From NCBI GenBank assembly GCA_051294375.1, contig CM119268.1, positions 1,819,486-1,883,485 of the forward strand: a stretch of DNA of 64,000 nt. The letters run 5' to 3'. Under the pieces are notes generated by a model. The model searched no databases, was not told the DNA's origin, and worked only from the letters and a program-made list of their open reading frames with translations. Positions 43,268 through 55,268 of the stretch are shown here, one piece after another. This stretch comes from Paraspadella gotoi. Its lineage: Eukaryota; Chaetognatha. Within the stretch, counting starts at the first letter, position 1, and every line of letters begins with the position of its first letter. The translations under genes were made by a program, and so were the position numbers.

Positions 43268-44830
43268 ATGCGGATAATAGTTCTTCGTCGCTCGGCGATA
43301 ATGGCGCTCAAGGCGGCGACCGCCTTCGCCGTCGTCGCCCTACTCGTTCTTTATACTCAACAGCAGACGACGACCTCTTCTGATCCTCATTTCCAACGAG
43401 AAACTAGGAAGAGATACTCTGCCGACTCCGCCGAAGCCGCCGACGCCGCCCACTCTGACAAAAAGCTCGCGCGTGATTCGGCCGGCGACGGCGTTTGCCA
43501 CGGGTGCGGCGCGGACGGCAAAGTCCTCGTTCATTTGGCGGTCGTGGCTTGCGGAGATAGGATGCCAGGTCTGTTGTAATAGAATTATGTTTTGATAAAA
43601 AAAAGAGCGAAGAATAATTTATGTTGTTAAAAAAAGAAACCGTGGTCCTGTTGAAATCCGCCGTCATGTTCTCCACGCCTTTTACCCGCTTTCACTTTCA
43701 CCTCTTCACCGAGGATCATCTTAAAGCCAATTTGACTGACGCCCTCACCGCATGGCCGTCCTACGTCACAAGTCGTTTCGCGTTTACCATCCGTCCAATC
43801 ACCTTTCCAGGTTTGGTGAAGAGAATGAGAGTCGGAATTTCACTTTAATTTATTGTTAAAAAGAAATAGGCGCGAAAACTGCTCTTTTGTTACAGCTACA
43901 GAGGATTTCCAAAAGTGGAAGGAACTCTTCAAACCCTGCGCTTCTCAGCGTTTGTTTTTCCCCAACATTCTTCAAGACCAGAAGTTGTTGTTGTACGTCG
44001 ACACGGACATCCTCTTTCTCGCCCCAGTTCATCTTATTTGGAGTCATTTCGAAAAGTTTAACCGGTCGCAGTTGGCGGCTTTGTCGCCGGAGCACGAGGA
44101 CAAATCCATGGGCTGGTTTGTATTTTGTTATAATTATTATCATTAATGGACCAGTATTTTCCTTTCATTTCTACCTTTTCATAGGTATAACCGTTTCGCC
44201 ATGCACCCGTACTACGGAGAGTTGGGCGTCAATTCCGGCGTCATGTTGATGGACTTGGAACGAATGCGAGAGTCCAGGTGGGAAAAGAACATGATCCAGT
44301 TTCAAGAAAAGTATCAGTACAAGATCGTATGGGGCGATCAGGATCTTATCAACGTATTCTTCGCGCGCTTTCCGGAAAAGTTGTACCTTTACTCGTGCCG
44401 GTGGAATTACCGGCCGGATCACTGCATGTACATGCAGGTTAGTTGAGAGAATTCAGTCGACGGTTCGATAAAAGTAGATCAATTTAAAGTTAATGATATT
44501 TGTTTTTATTTTGGTGGCATCTTCTCTCATCTATTTCGTCCATCTTGACTTTGAAAGAACTGTCACGACGCTGTCGAAAACGGCGTCGCCGTTCTTCACG
44601 GCAACCGGCGTTCCTTCCACACCGAAAAACAGCTGGCCTTCAAGGCGGTCTACGACGCCGTTGCCGCTTACCGTTTCGACGGCGGCGACGCCGAACGAGA
44701 CGTCGTCCGCCGATTGGCGAAGGAGTTGGCGGAACTCGAGGGGAAATCCCGATGCGCCGCATACGACGACGCCATTTTGAAGACGTTAAGAAAATCGATC
44801 AAGAATGTCCCGAGCTTGACCAGTAGCTGA
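43268..44830 (+). CDS. GXYLT: Glucoside xylosyltransferase (GXYLT), with apparent one-base frameshift
   Basis: Exons 43268-43568, 43637-43810, 43896-44115, 44185-44437 and 44559-44830. A type II membrane anchor ([17 protein letters not shown]) precedes a GT8 catalytic domain: [38 protein letters not shown], the metal-binding D-x-D in [37 protein letters not shown] and [17 protein letters not shown]1/2 add xylose to O-glucose on Notch EGF repeats in the Golgi. In the last exon the frame slips by one base near 44577-44581: NCHDAVE is in the first frame, the conserved VLHGNR continues in another, and the new frame stays open to TGA at 44828. The slip falls in a short A run. An alternative start is ATG 43301. 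Confidence 0.88.
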
Positions 44831-45167
44831 CACAGATAGCACGGCGTCGACGAAAGGATTCGCACCGCACCGCATTCCTTCCCTCTTTTATCCACGTTAT
44901 CGTGAACGACTCGCTTATTCTCAGTTATGACTGATTCATTTCTTTCCCAAAGAATTGCACACAATTTAGAAACGTTTGTTTACAATGTTTTGTATTGTAT
45001 TTTTCTTGGCGTATTTTCTTGAGAAAATTGTTTTATATTATTTTCTTACAGATCCAGGATATTACCAATTAGTGAATAGTGATTTATAATTTTTGAATAT
45101 CCTTTTGAGTAGACGACGGGTGAGGAATAAAAATAAAACGGGGAGATCGTTAGATCTCATCTTCGCG
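44831..45167. other. Spacer between GXYLT and COMMD9
   Basis: About 340 bp of AT-rich DNA. ATTATTTTCTTACAG ends at 45051, an acceptor-like site 116 bases before the COMMD9 start. No gene or repeat visible. Confidence 0.5.
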
Positions 45168-45821
45168 ATGGTTTATCCGGGCGAAACCCCCGTAGACTTC
45201 GAGGCACTGACATTTCTTTTGAAGGCTAATTCCAAGGACCAACTCCGCAACCTTTTTTGCGAAGCCTTCGATCGACGCCGCGACGCCGCTTGGCCGACGT
45301 CCGGCGCCGCACAAGCCGTTCTCGATTCCTTATCGCTCGATTCTCTGGACGAGTCTCGCCGCTTGTTGATAGCCATTCATCTCCTGGTCAAACTCGCCCT
45401 CTACCGCAGCGGCGACCTCGTCCGTGGCTCCGCGCCCGGCGAGGATCCCAAGGCGACGGCTCAACGCATCGCCGAGTTGTTTCCCGCCGATTTCAATCGC
45501 AAACTTCGCGACCTCGTCGTCAAACTCTTGGCCGAGTTCCTCCCCGGTTGGCGTCGTCGCGCCATCGAGGATCGCGTCGGACTCCCGCGCCTCGCCGACT
45601 TTCGGTGGCGCGTGGACGCTAAGACCGCCTCGGACACCGTCGACCGGATCGGAATCCCCACGTGCTTCGTCCAACTCTCGGTGGAACGGGGTCGTTGTGG
45701 CGACGGCGGGGACGGGGCGAAGGAAGTCGTCAACGTCGAGTTCACTCAAGAACAAATGAACAATTTGGTGGGAGGATTGAAAAAGATTAAGAATCAACTC
45801 GAGTCCGTGACGAAAAAATGA
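45168..45821 (+). CDS. COMMD9: COMM domain-containing protein 9
   Basis: Intronless, 217 residues (human 198). The N-terminal helical domain has FLLKANSKDQLRNLFCEAF. The C-terminal COMM domain has VGLPRLADFRWRVDAKTASD, then GIPTCFVQLSVE and a closing helix NNLVGGLKKIKNQLESV. The order and Trp/Arg-Val-Asp signature match COMMD9, a subunit of the Commander complex that recycles membrane cargo with retriever and CCDC22/93. The frame is open upstream to 45093, but ATG 45168 begins the conserved part. The gene converges on the scramblase gene with 413 bp between stops. Confidence 0.92.
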   Translation: MVYPGETPVDFEALTFLLKANSKDQLRNLFCEAFDRRRDAAWPTSGAAQAVLDSLSLDSLDESRRLLIAIHLLVKLALYRSGDLVRGSAPGEDPKATAQRIAELFPADFNRKLRDLVVKLLAEFLPGWRRRAIEDRVGLPRLADFRWRVDAKTASDTVDRIGIPTCFVQLSVERGRCGDGGDGAKEVVNVEFTQEQMNNLVGGLKKIKNQLESVTKK

Positions 45822-46234
45822 AAGAGAAAACAAAACCAAATTTGGGAAGCAAGTTGTCCAATCAAAAAAATCTGGGTCATCGATTTTTGTCTGTCATTGA
45901 TTAAACATGAAGTGGAGAGTGAATGAACATACATTCTACAATCTACATTCCCGTTACGATTCGCCATGGCAAAACTGTGATTTATTTAATTGTAACATGA
46001 TTCGTTTGTTTGAAAATTTGTTTGAAAAAAGGACGAATTTGATCGAATTTAACTTTTATTTTTAGGACTAGTTATGCAAAATATGTTACACGAGAGAGCA
46101 TTTTAAAACAAAAATCATGGATTTTATACATTTGGCATTTATCATTGGTGCCAATGCATCCATAGCTTTAGGCTCCTACTCTTTAACGTCACTTCTTATC
46201 CCTTCTTTTTCCGAGTAAGTATGATGAAACCTTT
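45822..46234. other. Convergent spacer between COMMD9 and scramblase
   Basis: About 410 bp of AT-rich DNA between two stop codons facing each other; it must hold both 3' UTRs. No RNA gene or transposon ends recognised. Confidence 0.5.
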
Positions 46235-48975
46235 TTAGAGTGTCAGTAACCAAGCGTTCTGGTTGCCCACGCCGCCGCCATTGTTATTTCCGCCGCCGCC
46301 ATTATTTCCGCTTTGTTCGTAGAACATGAAGTCGATGAGAAACAAAGCTCCCATTAATGTCGCTTTTAACTGGATTTTGACGTAAAATTAAAATCTTAAA
46401 AGCATAAGGATCGTCACAATCGCATAATAAAAATCTGGATTGACGACAAATTTTGATACTAAAAAAATCAAATTTGAAAAAAAAAAATTATTAACAGAAA
46501 AGAATAGAAAGGAAAGAAAGAATGGAAAGAAAGAATAGAAAGGAAAGAAAGAAAAATAAAAATAAAGAGAGTGACGAGAAGAAAGAACGAAATAAAAACC
46601 CGATGTTGCGATAGCAAAATGATAACATGCACGAATGCAATGCCTAATTTTACGAGTTCAATCCTAATTGAATTTTTTTTTAATAAAAACGCAGAGAGAG
46701 AGAGAGAGAGAGAAAGAAGACAAATCGTTTTCGGACGAATAAGCAGAAGCAGCAGGAGAAAAGAGAGAAAAAGAAAGCCTTTGCAGAGCCCAAGGAATCA
46801 GCGACTGGGGAAAAGAGAGAGAGAGAGCTACATATAATTAAAAGAGAAAAGAGAGAGACAGAGACATAAAAATAAAAGTAGAGCAAATTTGTTTGTTTTG
46901 ATATAATGTAAACAAAACGTATTTAATAAACCTCGACGATGAGAAGCTGTATATAAATTTTCAGCTTCATAAACCCAAATTTAATCTTCAAAAATGCGGT
47001 CTATGAATTGGAACGACGACGACGCCACTTCTGTGCAAAAGCGTTACGAGATCGTCGCAAAGGCAAAGCGATTGCGACGATAATAAAATTTATAGACATT
47101 TAAATTTTAAACATAAAGTAATTACCTGAACTGACAGAAGCTGATGAAACATAATGGTGAAGTTGTCCGCGTCAGTGAAGTAACCCTTCACCGTGAATTT
47201 TCTATTTATTATGGCGATTTCGGTTCCTGTCACGAAACGAGCCGATTGACTTTTTAGTTTCTCCGCGAGTTGGTCGGTAAGTCTGTCCATCCAATGTTTA
47301 TAACTTTTGTGATGTTGCATCTATTAAGTTTATATTTGGTAGGAAGTTAAGGTACCATAAGGCCTTTATTGTGCATATGTATCATACTTGTGCATTCACG
47401 TGATCATTTAGAATAGCAGTCAAATGACCCAAAATTAAATGCGGCATAATTCATAAAATATAAAATGATTTTAGTTATTACCTGGCCAACTGGTGAAACA
47501 TTACTAAATGCTTCTCGGCATCTTTTTATACTTGTGTAGTCACGTGACCACGAAAAATTACGGTCATGTGATCGTTAAGTAAATGCGACGTATTTCTTGT
47601 AATGTCGGGTTGTTTGAGTTAAATATACGTGTAAAAAAGTCACTGCGGCGCAACACGTTGCAACCAAATTTTTCGCGAAATCGTCTTTTATATACCTTGA
47701 AGATCGTAGACAGGAAAGGGGGTATCCCTGAAGCAATGACACTCGCAAGGGAGTGGGCAATAGACTTTGGCAACGAGGTTGTGAGGTGGAGTGTAGACTT
47801 CGTAAATTGTTCGGCAGGGATGCGGGATTTGGAGCAACAACCCGATCATGTCTCCCACGGGAGCCTCGATGCACATTTCTTGTAGACAGGCCACGTTGCA
47901 GCACATGGGACGATACGGCCGGTAGAAGTGGATGACTTCGTTATTAAATCCGTCCACGAATTCCATGTTAAACTCTCTCTTCATGTCGCAAAACTGTCGA
48001 TGGCAGCAGGGAGACAACTCCTTTGCTTTGTAAATGTGTTGGCCATACTGGTTGAAAACGTCGTACTTGTTTGCCTGCTCGCAACCCAACACTAATTCGA
48101 GTACCTTAAGTAAAACATTTCTAAATATTTATTTAATCCTGAAGAATCATGAATTTTCTGGAAAAAAAAATATTTTACTGTCAATTACGTTCAACTTTTG
48201 GCAAATCATTTTTTTTAATGCTTGCCTAATACCTATTGTGTACATTGTACACTGTACATTGTACACTGTACAATGTGTAGGACTGTATCTATTGATAAAA
48301 AAATTGCTATTTTGCTATTAGAGCTGGCCTACTTCCTTTGCAAATTTTTGCACTGTTTATTTACCTCGATCCGTTGCTTGACGACAAACATTTGCAAGAG
48401 CGAGAAGTACTCCAATCCTGGCGGGCAGTCAGAATTCTGGACTGGAGGTGTTTCCATCCACCATTCGGCGCCGATCTGAATGGCCCTGTACGGCGGCGGT
48501 GGTTCACCTTGTTGCGGGCCTTGATTTTGACTAAATGCTGCAATGGAATACGATTAGAGCGATGACTTGCGAATATTTATATTTATATTTTAAGTCGAAT
48601 AATTCGGACGTCCACTAGTTGGGAGACAGTAAAATAGTGGATCCACTGATTATGAGAAAATAATCCTGGCTGCAACTGTGCACGATAAAAAAACAAGTGC
48701 AAGGAAATACATTTCTCAAATTTTCCCGTACGTTCGTTTTCGTTGATCTCTTCATCCGCTCCGTTATTTTCGTTAAAATCTTTTCCCAATTCTTTTGTAG
48801 CGAAATTCGCGTCGCTTATGTTCGTCTTCACCCGGTCCCCGCTCGCTCCATCCTTTTCGCTCCATTCCGCTTGAGCGTCCCGCTCCTTTGGCTGGAGTCT
48901 AATCAGCTCCTTCGTTTTTTCCTTTTCTATCTTTTCTTTCTTTTCTTTCTTCTTAATCTTCCAACCGAACGGCAT
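46235..48975 (-). CDS. PLSCR: Phospholipid scramblase
   Basis: Minus-strand exons: 48975 down to 48711 (or 48732), 48537-48365, 48104-47696, 47226-47126 and 46369-46235. About 360 residues, in frame with either first donor. The N-terminus is Lys/Glu-rich, followed by a short Pro run. Family strings are CPPGLEYFSLLQMF, VVKQRIEVLELVLGCEQANK, YRPYRPMCCNVACLQEM, CPLPCECHCF (the palmitoylation-type Cys cluster) and GYFTDADNFTIMF. The terminal membrane helix is TLMGALFLIDFMFYE. The tail is Gly/Asn-rich. In the calcium-binding loop the family usually has Asp at position 12, here it is Leu. The protein moves phospholipids between leaflets or acts in nuclear signalling. The first donor is uncertain. 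Confidence 0.87.
46480..46870. repeat. Purine-rich simple repeats (GAAA)n and (GA)n in a scramblase intron
   Basis: The last intron of the scramblase gene carries several hundred bases of imperfect GAAAG/GGAAA repeats (46490-46560) and later (GA)n runs (46693-46715, 46815-46830, 46845-46862). On the gene's own strand this is a long polypyrimidine tract. The ORF read through it is an artefact. Confidence 0.85.
48236..48280. repeat. Overlapping palindromes of TGTACA/GTACAC units
   Basis: A short stretch in a scramblase intron is built of alternating TGTACATTGTACACTGTACA-like units, each self-complementary, so that it can form several alternative hairpins. No longer element boundary is visible. 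Confidence 0.75.
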
Positions 48976-49195
48976 CGCGTTTTCTCTCGCGTCTCAACTT
49001 GTTTCTGAGTAATATCTTCTATTATTCTCTATGATTATTGCTAAATCTATTTCTTTTCTTTAGCTTAGTTAACAAGTACAGAGATTTATTCGTGATTTTG
49101 TCAATTAAGAGTAGATGTATCGTATGTATATTACTTAAAAAGAAGTCATCTCAGACCTAAAATTTCTAAAAAATCCACTACGCCACGTATTTTCT
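48976..49195. promoter_or_regulatory. Likely bidirectional promoter, scramblase / DPAGT1
   Basis: 220 bp lie between the divergent start codons. On the DPAGT1 side ATTTCTTTTCTTTAG ends at about 49063, an acceptor-like site. The shared-promoter reading is inferred from spacing only. Confidence 0.4.
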
Positions 49196-51105
49196 ATGTT
49201 TTGTGTATTAATATTATATATTTTACCAAGGGCCTTCATCAAAGCTGGTCTGAGCGGTCGAGACATGAGCAAGCGGACCAAGCAGCAAGTTCCGGAAGCT
49301 CTCGGCGTCGTCTGCGGCGCCGTATTTCTCATTTCTATGTTCATCTTCATTCCAATTCCCTTTTATCAAAATCTGAAAGCGGAAATATTTTATCCCAAAG
49401 TCAACGGTTCATCCTCAGTAAGTCGTCTATCGAATTTAAAAAAGTTTCCTCCTTCCAAATTGTCGGGATTTTTATCTCTCACTCTCAGACAAACGTCTCT
49501 CGCCCCGACGAAGACCTCTCCGCCCTCTACAGTCGACTCACAGAATTTCTCGCCGCCATCACCTCCATCTGCTGCATGATCTTCCTCGGTTTCGCCGACG
49601 ACGTTCTTGAGCTGCGCTGGCGCCATAAGCTGCTTCTGCCGACGCTGGCCTCCCTGCCGCTGCTCATGGTCTACATCCTCAACTTCAATTCGACGACGGT
49701 GATCGTTCCCAAACCGTTCAGGTCTCTCTTTGGATTCGATGTGGATCTCGGCCCTCTCTATTACGTTTATATGGGAATGCTGGCAGGTACTGAAGACATT
49801 TTTTAAATGATCAATACTAAGTATTATTGTAAAGTTAAATTGTTTCATAATTACGTGATTTTTCGAGGAATACCCGATGATAAAGATTTTTTTTTTCTAA
49901 TTCTTTTGTACATAGTTTTCTGCACGAACGCGATCAACATTTACGCGGGCATCAACGGTCTGGAGGTCAGTCAGTCGATCGTCATTTGCCTCTCGGTCAT
50001 CGTCCACAACGTGATTGAGATTCTGTGGAGCCCCGGCGGGTTGAACGCGGTCGTCGTCCAGGCCCACTCCTTCAGCCTCTCATTTATGCTTCCCTTTTTG
50101 GGCGTCAGCCTGGCCTTGTTGAAATTCAATTGGTGCGACTCTGTGTTTGATGAGCTGCTTTGCCCGACGGAAATCAATTCGCTTAATCAATTTCCCCTTT
50201 TCAGGTATCCGGCCCGAGTTTTCGTGGGCGACACCTTTTGTTACTTCGCCGGGATGACCTTCGCGGTGGTGGCCATCCTGGGCCACTTTTCCAAGACGAT
50301 GCTTTTGTTCTTCGTGCCTCAGATCATCAACTTTCTCTTCTCGGCGCCACAGATCTTCCGCTTGGTTCCCTGCCCCCGTCACCGCCTTCCCCGCTACGAC
50401 GCCGACGCCGACGTCGTTCATCCTTCCGTCTTCGAGCTCAAGTCTCTGCAGGAGTTGAATCCCGTGGGTGAGTGAGGAGACGGTTGGGTTGCTCGCCCCT
50501 TTTAATCACTTCAATGGATGCTTATCATTAATTAAGAAATAGATTTAAAAAAGTATAAATTTGGAGAAAACAAAGTTCTTATTGTTTACAAAAACGATTG
50601 ATAAAGACTTGCAACCATAGAGTTGATTTTTTTAAAATCACAAAATGTATTGTTTATAAACAATAAAAAACTTTTTCTCTGAATTATAATAATTGTATCA
50701 ATTTACTTCTATATATTATTCCCTGCTCTTACATTCGAGTTCAAAAACTGGGGCGATGCGCATTTGTTTCCTCAGGGCGATCGATCGTTCGCCTTTTGTC
50801 TCTCTTTCGGTTTATCTCCGTCGAGGAAAGAAACGACGCGGAACCACGAGTTCGGATCACCAACTTCACTCTGATCAACTGGACGCTTCGGCTTCTCGGT
50901 CCCAAACACGAGGCCAGCCTCACTGGCATCCTCGTCGGGATTCAGGTGACCAATGAAAAGAGCAGTTGACGATTCTCCTTCGCTTGGACTCCATCGCGTG
51001 GAAAACCTTTTCAGAACCATTTCTTCTTCTTCTTCTTAGGCGGCTTTTTCGTTGTTGGCTTTCTTTATTCGTTATCAACTCTCGCGAATCTTTTACGACA
51101 GCTAA
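49196..51105 (+). CDS. DPAGT1: UDP-GlcNAc:dolichyl-phosphate GlcNAc-1-phosphotransferase
   Basis: Exons 49196-49417, 49489-49786, 49916-50132, 50205-50467, 50776-50945 and 51040-51105 give 411 residues (human 408). The enzyme commits dolichol phosphate to N-glycan assembly at the ER and is the tunicamycin target. Multi-pass strings are [40 protein letters not shown] (the D-D-V-x-x-L-R-W-R-H-K motif), [39 protein letters not shown] and [14 protein letters not shown]. The last two exons encode [20 protein letters not shown] and [13 protein letters not shown], the conserved C-terminus. The first membrane helix looks short (ATG 49196), but total length matches. Intron 3 is 72 bp, a multiple of three, without a stop. 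Confidence 0.95.
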
Positions 51106-51397
51106 CGAATAACACAAAAACTACATCAGGAAAAAAACTCAGCAAAATCAAAAACGCAATTAACTTTAGCTTAAAGTGGATTTAACCGGTTCACTTTGAA
51201 AAAAAACCCTTCACATCACGCTCGCGTTAATGACACTTTTTTTGTGCTTCTAGTCACTTTTTACGAGTATTTGTACACCCACGGTCTTTGTTAAACGTAA
51301 CCGATCTAGAATCGTTTTCTTATCGAACGTATTGCGTTGAAAATAAAGGAGAATTTATTTCGCAAATAAAAATGAATGTCTGAGTCGGTATTAGAGT

Positions 51398-54300
51398 ATG
51401 AACGTTGAAAAGGCGAAGAGATTAGAAGATTTCTTTTTCCTTCGCGGAGAAAACCTTTTCAACGACGACGACGACGACGTTGCACTTTTCTACGACGATT
51501 TAAAATGCTCTCCCACGAAACTGACCTTCGCTCAAACTGCGACGGCCGCTCGCTCCGTCCGCGACGCTCTACGCCGGCTCGCGTCTCCGGGCGACGTCAT
51601 CGGTCTCATCTTCGACGACGCCTCTCCGTTGGCGCCGATTCTGATGTTGGGCGTTCTTCTCAGCGGCGCCGCCTTCTTTTGCCTCGAAGTAAAGTCGTGG
51701 CGCGACGCGGTGGACGAGATCGGGCTCCGCGTTTTTCTCTTTGCCGGTGGAAAGTCGTCGGGGAAGGAGTTGTCGGCCTACGTGGACGCGAAGGTGGAGA
51801 AAACTTGTTTCGATGCCGCGCCTTTGATGGACGTGACGGCGTTGTGCATCAAAAAGATTCCGTTGATTAGCGGACCCTTTCCATCTTCGGCCTCGCTCGC
51901 TTACGTGATGCGGACCTCTGGTTCCACCGGAGTCCCTAAAATTGTGGGCGTGCCTCACGCCGCTATCGTTCCTAACGTGACCGACTTGACGCGTCTTTTC
52001 GACGTCGGACTTGAAGATTATCAGCGAATGGTTTTCATGGCCTCGCCTTTGACCTTCGATCCGTCCATCGTGGAGATCTTTCTCTCATTCGCCACTCGAT
52101 CCACTCTCTTAATGACGTCTGCTGAGGTGCGTCGATCCTCGACCAAATTGAAGGAATTGATCGTCGATCGACATCCGGTTTCGTTTCTGCAGGTGATACC
52201 GATATCCAGTCGATTATCTACTTAGCAAGATCGATGATCCAACTCTGCAATGTCTCGTTTCGTTTCCAGACGACGCCGTCCTTAATCCGTTCTCCCGATC
52301 ACCGATTGCTCAAATCTCTCATCTCCACCGATTCTTCCCTCCGTTTCCTCTTTTTCGGCGGCGAACGATGTCCTTCCCGCCAAACTCTCCGTCGCCTTCG
52401 CGGAGAGCGCAACCGGACGAGGCTCTTCAATATCTATGGCGTCACGGAAGTCTCGTGTTGGGCGTCGTTGAAGGAAATCGATCTGGACGTCGAAGATGAT
52501 GAGGTGTCCATCGGCGTCGGGATGTCTGAGACTCGAGTCTTCCTCGCCGACGCCGTTCCAGATGATGATGGAAACCTAGAAGGCGAGATCGTCATCGGTG
52601 CTCCCAGTCGAGTCTGTTACGTCGCTGGCGATGACGCCGAGATCGTCGATGGGGATTCGAACCAACGACGAACCGGAGACTTTGGACGAACTCGACCCGG
52701 CGACGGCGAAATCGTCGTCGTTGGAAGGATGGATGATCAATTAAAGATTTTTGGGAGGCGGACTAATCTCAATGAGATCAAAGCCACAATCGATCTTGAA
52801 TTGTCTCGTCGGGTCAATGAGACTGACATCTGGTTTGAAGTTGTTGACGTCGAAGGAAAGTTTGGAGTGGAGATCGTCGTCGCTGTCGTCGCTGGTTCGT
52901 CCAACGATGAATCGTATCGTCTCTTAAAGGAATGCGTCCTCTCTGTTCCTCGTACGAGAATTTGCGCCGTCGAGTCTCTGCCGGTTTCTCGTCACGGAAA
53001 AACCGATCGAGAATCTCTGCGGCGACTCGTCCGCACCCAAGATCTCAAACGTAGGCGGGGCACGCTGGATTCCGTAGATCTCATGACTTTTCTTTTTGAG
53101 GAGTTGAGCTCGGTTTTGCGCGTTCATTCCGATGAATTGCGGGGTCGGATGGAAACTGGCGAAAACTTTGTTGCTCTAGGCGGTGACTCTTTTTCGGCTG
53201 TGGCTTTTTTAAATCGCATCTCCGATTCGATCACTGAAAACCTAAATGTCGAAAAGTCTCCAAACTTTGCCTCTTGGTACGAGGAGTTGGTATCCGGTCA
53301 AGCATTGACTCACGTTATGGACCGTTTCGCTCAACGACTGAAGAAATCTGCTTCGACTTGTGATGACGGAATAAATCAGAAAGGAATTTCCATCTTTGCC
53401 TCTGAGAAAATCCCTTCGCTTTTCTCCCCTAAATTCAAAACGAAATTGCGAATGTATTCATACTCTAGTCGCAACGAACAAAATATTATTTATTCATCTG
53501 ACGAGACTTTTGCCAAATGGAGAGACGCCTTCTATAATTTTTCTCGTGAAATAGATTCCGTAAAACAAAATGACAAAAATTCTTCCAACGGTCGATCAGG
53601 TTTCGTCGAGTGTTGGCGCGAGTTTCTCGGAAAATGCGTGGACGCTTCACCGCTGCTACTTTGTCTCGATCCGACGTCGAGCGATTCTCCGGAAGAAGTC
53701 GCCGTCGTTTTCATCGGTTCCCACTCTCGCCTTTTCCTCGCCGTCCTTTTCTCCCTTCTTCCGCGCGGCCTTCACCGGCGCCTGTGGTCGATCGAATTGC
53801 CCGATCGCGTCGAATCCGACGCATGCGTGACGCGCGGTGGCGACGTCGTTGTCGTTGGTTGTCGAGACGGCGTCGTTTACTTTCTCGACACTTTCTCCGG
53901 TCGCACGATTTTTTCCTCATCGACCGGAGATCAGATCAAAGCGTCGCCCATCGTCGATCGGAGAACCGGCTTCGTCGTCGTCGCCTCGAGAGACGGACAT
54001 CTCTATTTCTTCGAAGAAGCGGACGAGAGATTTGAGAGGAGATCCGTTTTAGATCTCGCTGCCGGCGCCATCGTCGCCACGCCGGCGTCTTCCGACAAGG
54101 GCCGTCTTTACGTCCCGACTCTCGGCGGAGTCTTTTTCTGTCTGGAATCATCGACGCCCGCGATTCTTTGGAGATTCTCTTTTGGTTTTCCCATCTTCTC
54201 TTCGCCGGCCCTCGTCGACGGAGACGCTTGCATCGGTTGCGTCGATGGCCGCGTCGCTCGTTTCCGGTCCGATGGCCGAATCGTTTGGACGTTCAAAGCC

Positions 54301-54747
54301 GAAGGTCCGGTATTCTCGTCTCCGACTTTTTCTTCCCGTCCCGATCGAGTGCACTTCGGATGTCACGACGGCTTCCTCTATTGCGTCGAAGCCGGCGTCG
54401 AGAAATGGAGATTTTTTTGCGGCGACGACGACGAAGACGTCAAGGTTTACGCGTCTCCGTTTATCATGGATGTCGATGGTGAAGAGTTCGTCTGCGTCGC
54501 TTCGTCCCGCGGAAAGGTGAGTTTCGTGGGTCAGTGGGTGATTTTGAGTAAGTGAAAAACAACGGAAAATTTTCTTAAGATTTTCCTCGTGGACGACCAC
54601 GGAAGAGCCGTGGCTGTGGTGGACTCTGGAGCTGAACTATTTTCTTCGCCCGTTGTTGCTCTTGCGTCGCGCAAGGTTTTGATTGGATCCAGGAACGATT
54701 TTCTTCTCTGTTACGATTTGGATCGAATCGTTTTGGAAGCCAAATAA
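51398..54747 (+). CDS. AASDH: AASDH / ACSF4-type adenylating enzyme with carrier and PQQ-like propeller
   Basis: Exons 51398-52192, 52270-54516 and 54580-54747 give 1069 residues (human 1098). An AMP-binding adenylation domain spans about residues 1-520, with the P-loop TSGSTGVPK near 173-181, IYGVTEVSCWAS and GRMDDQLKIFGRRTNLNEI. Next comes a phosphopantetheine carrier with LGGDSFSA, the modified Ser at about 572. The C-terminal half has repeated beta-propeller blades of PQQ type (FLDTFSGRTIFSS, CIGCVDGRVARFRSDGR). The human enzyme activates beta-alanine or a related acid; its role is still uncertain. The AATAAA polyadenylation signal overlaps the stop codon (54743-54748). TIMM9 follows after 139 bp. 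Confidence 0.92.
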
Positions 54748-54886
54748 ACGATTTAAATTTACATTTCTCTCCGTACTTTTTTTTTGTTAATTTCCGTTTA
54801 AATTCTATTTTTTCATTTCTTAACATAGATTTTATTAGCATCGCCATAAAAAGAGCCATAAACTTTGAAGAAAAACTTTCCTCATC

Positions 54887-55156
54887 ATGGAAGACGCTCG
54901 AGTGCAACAGACTCAAGAGACGGTGACTCAGATGAAGGACTTTCTCATGTCCTACAACAAGTTGTCAGAATGGTGCTTCAATGATTGCATCATTGACTTT
55001 ACCACTCGAAAAATGTCCGACTACGAGGATCGATGCGCCACCAACTGCATGGACAAGTACCTCAAGATGACGCAGCGGATCAGCCAACGACTGCAGGAAC
55101 ATCAAGCGATGCAGATGGAAGCGTTGCAACAGGCTGCGGCCGGGGCTCAGCAGTGA
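54887..55156 (+). CDS. TIMM9: Mitochondrial import chaperone Tim9
   Basis: Intronless, 89 residues (human 89). The twin CX3C motif is intact: CFNDC and CATNC separated by a 15-residue linker. It begins MEDARVQQTQETVTQMKDF; DRCATNCMDKYLKMTQR completes the small-Tim core. It forms the hexameric TIM9-TIM10 chaperone that guides membrane proteins across the intermembrane space. The acceptor-like TTTCATTTCTTAACATAG ends at 54828. USB1 starts 112 bp after its stop, so AASDH, TIMM9 and USB1 form the tightest same-strand cluster here. Confidence 0.97.
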   Translation: MEDARVQQTQETVTQMKDFLMSYNKLSEWCFNDCIIDFTTRKMSDYEDRCATNCMDKYLKMTQRISQRLQEHQAMQMEALQQAAAGAQQ

Positions 55157-55268
55157 AGTATAGTTCCGATTGACTGTAGCGTGACGGGGCGGGGTTAAGA
55201 GTACTTTTTTTTTCAATCCGCGGTTGTTTTCTTGCATCGTTGTCGCTCCTTCTCTCTTGACATGGAAG

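Noticed and set aside
46571-46837. 88-codon Arg/Glu-rich ORF
   Set aside because: Reads through GA and GAAA simple repeats inside the scramblase intron.
46994-47083. 29-codon plus-strand ORF within a scramblase intron
   Set aside because: Composition is coding-like, but it is too short, antisense to the host gene and without homology that I can see.
48236-48280. CRISPR-like or attachment-site repeat
   Set aside because: Overlapping short palindromes without spacers, in a eukaryotic intron.
50133-50204. 24 extra residues in DPAGT1 (retained intron as exon)
   Set aside because: Splicing restores the conserved [12 protein letters not shown] junction exactly; GT and TTTTCAG borders are good.
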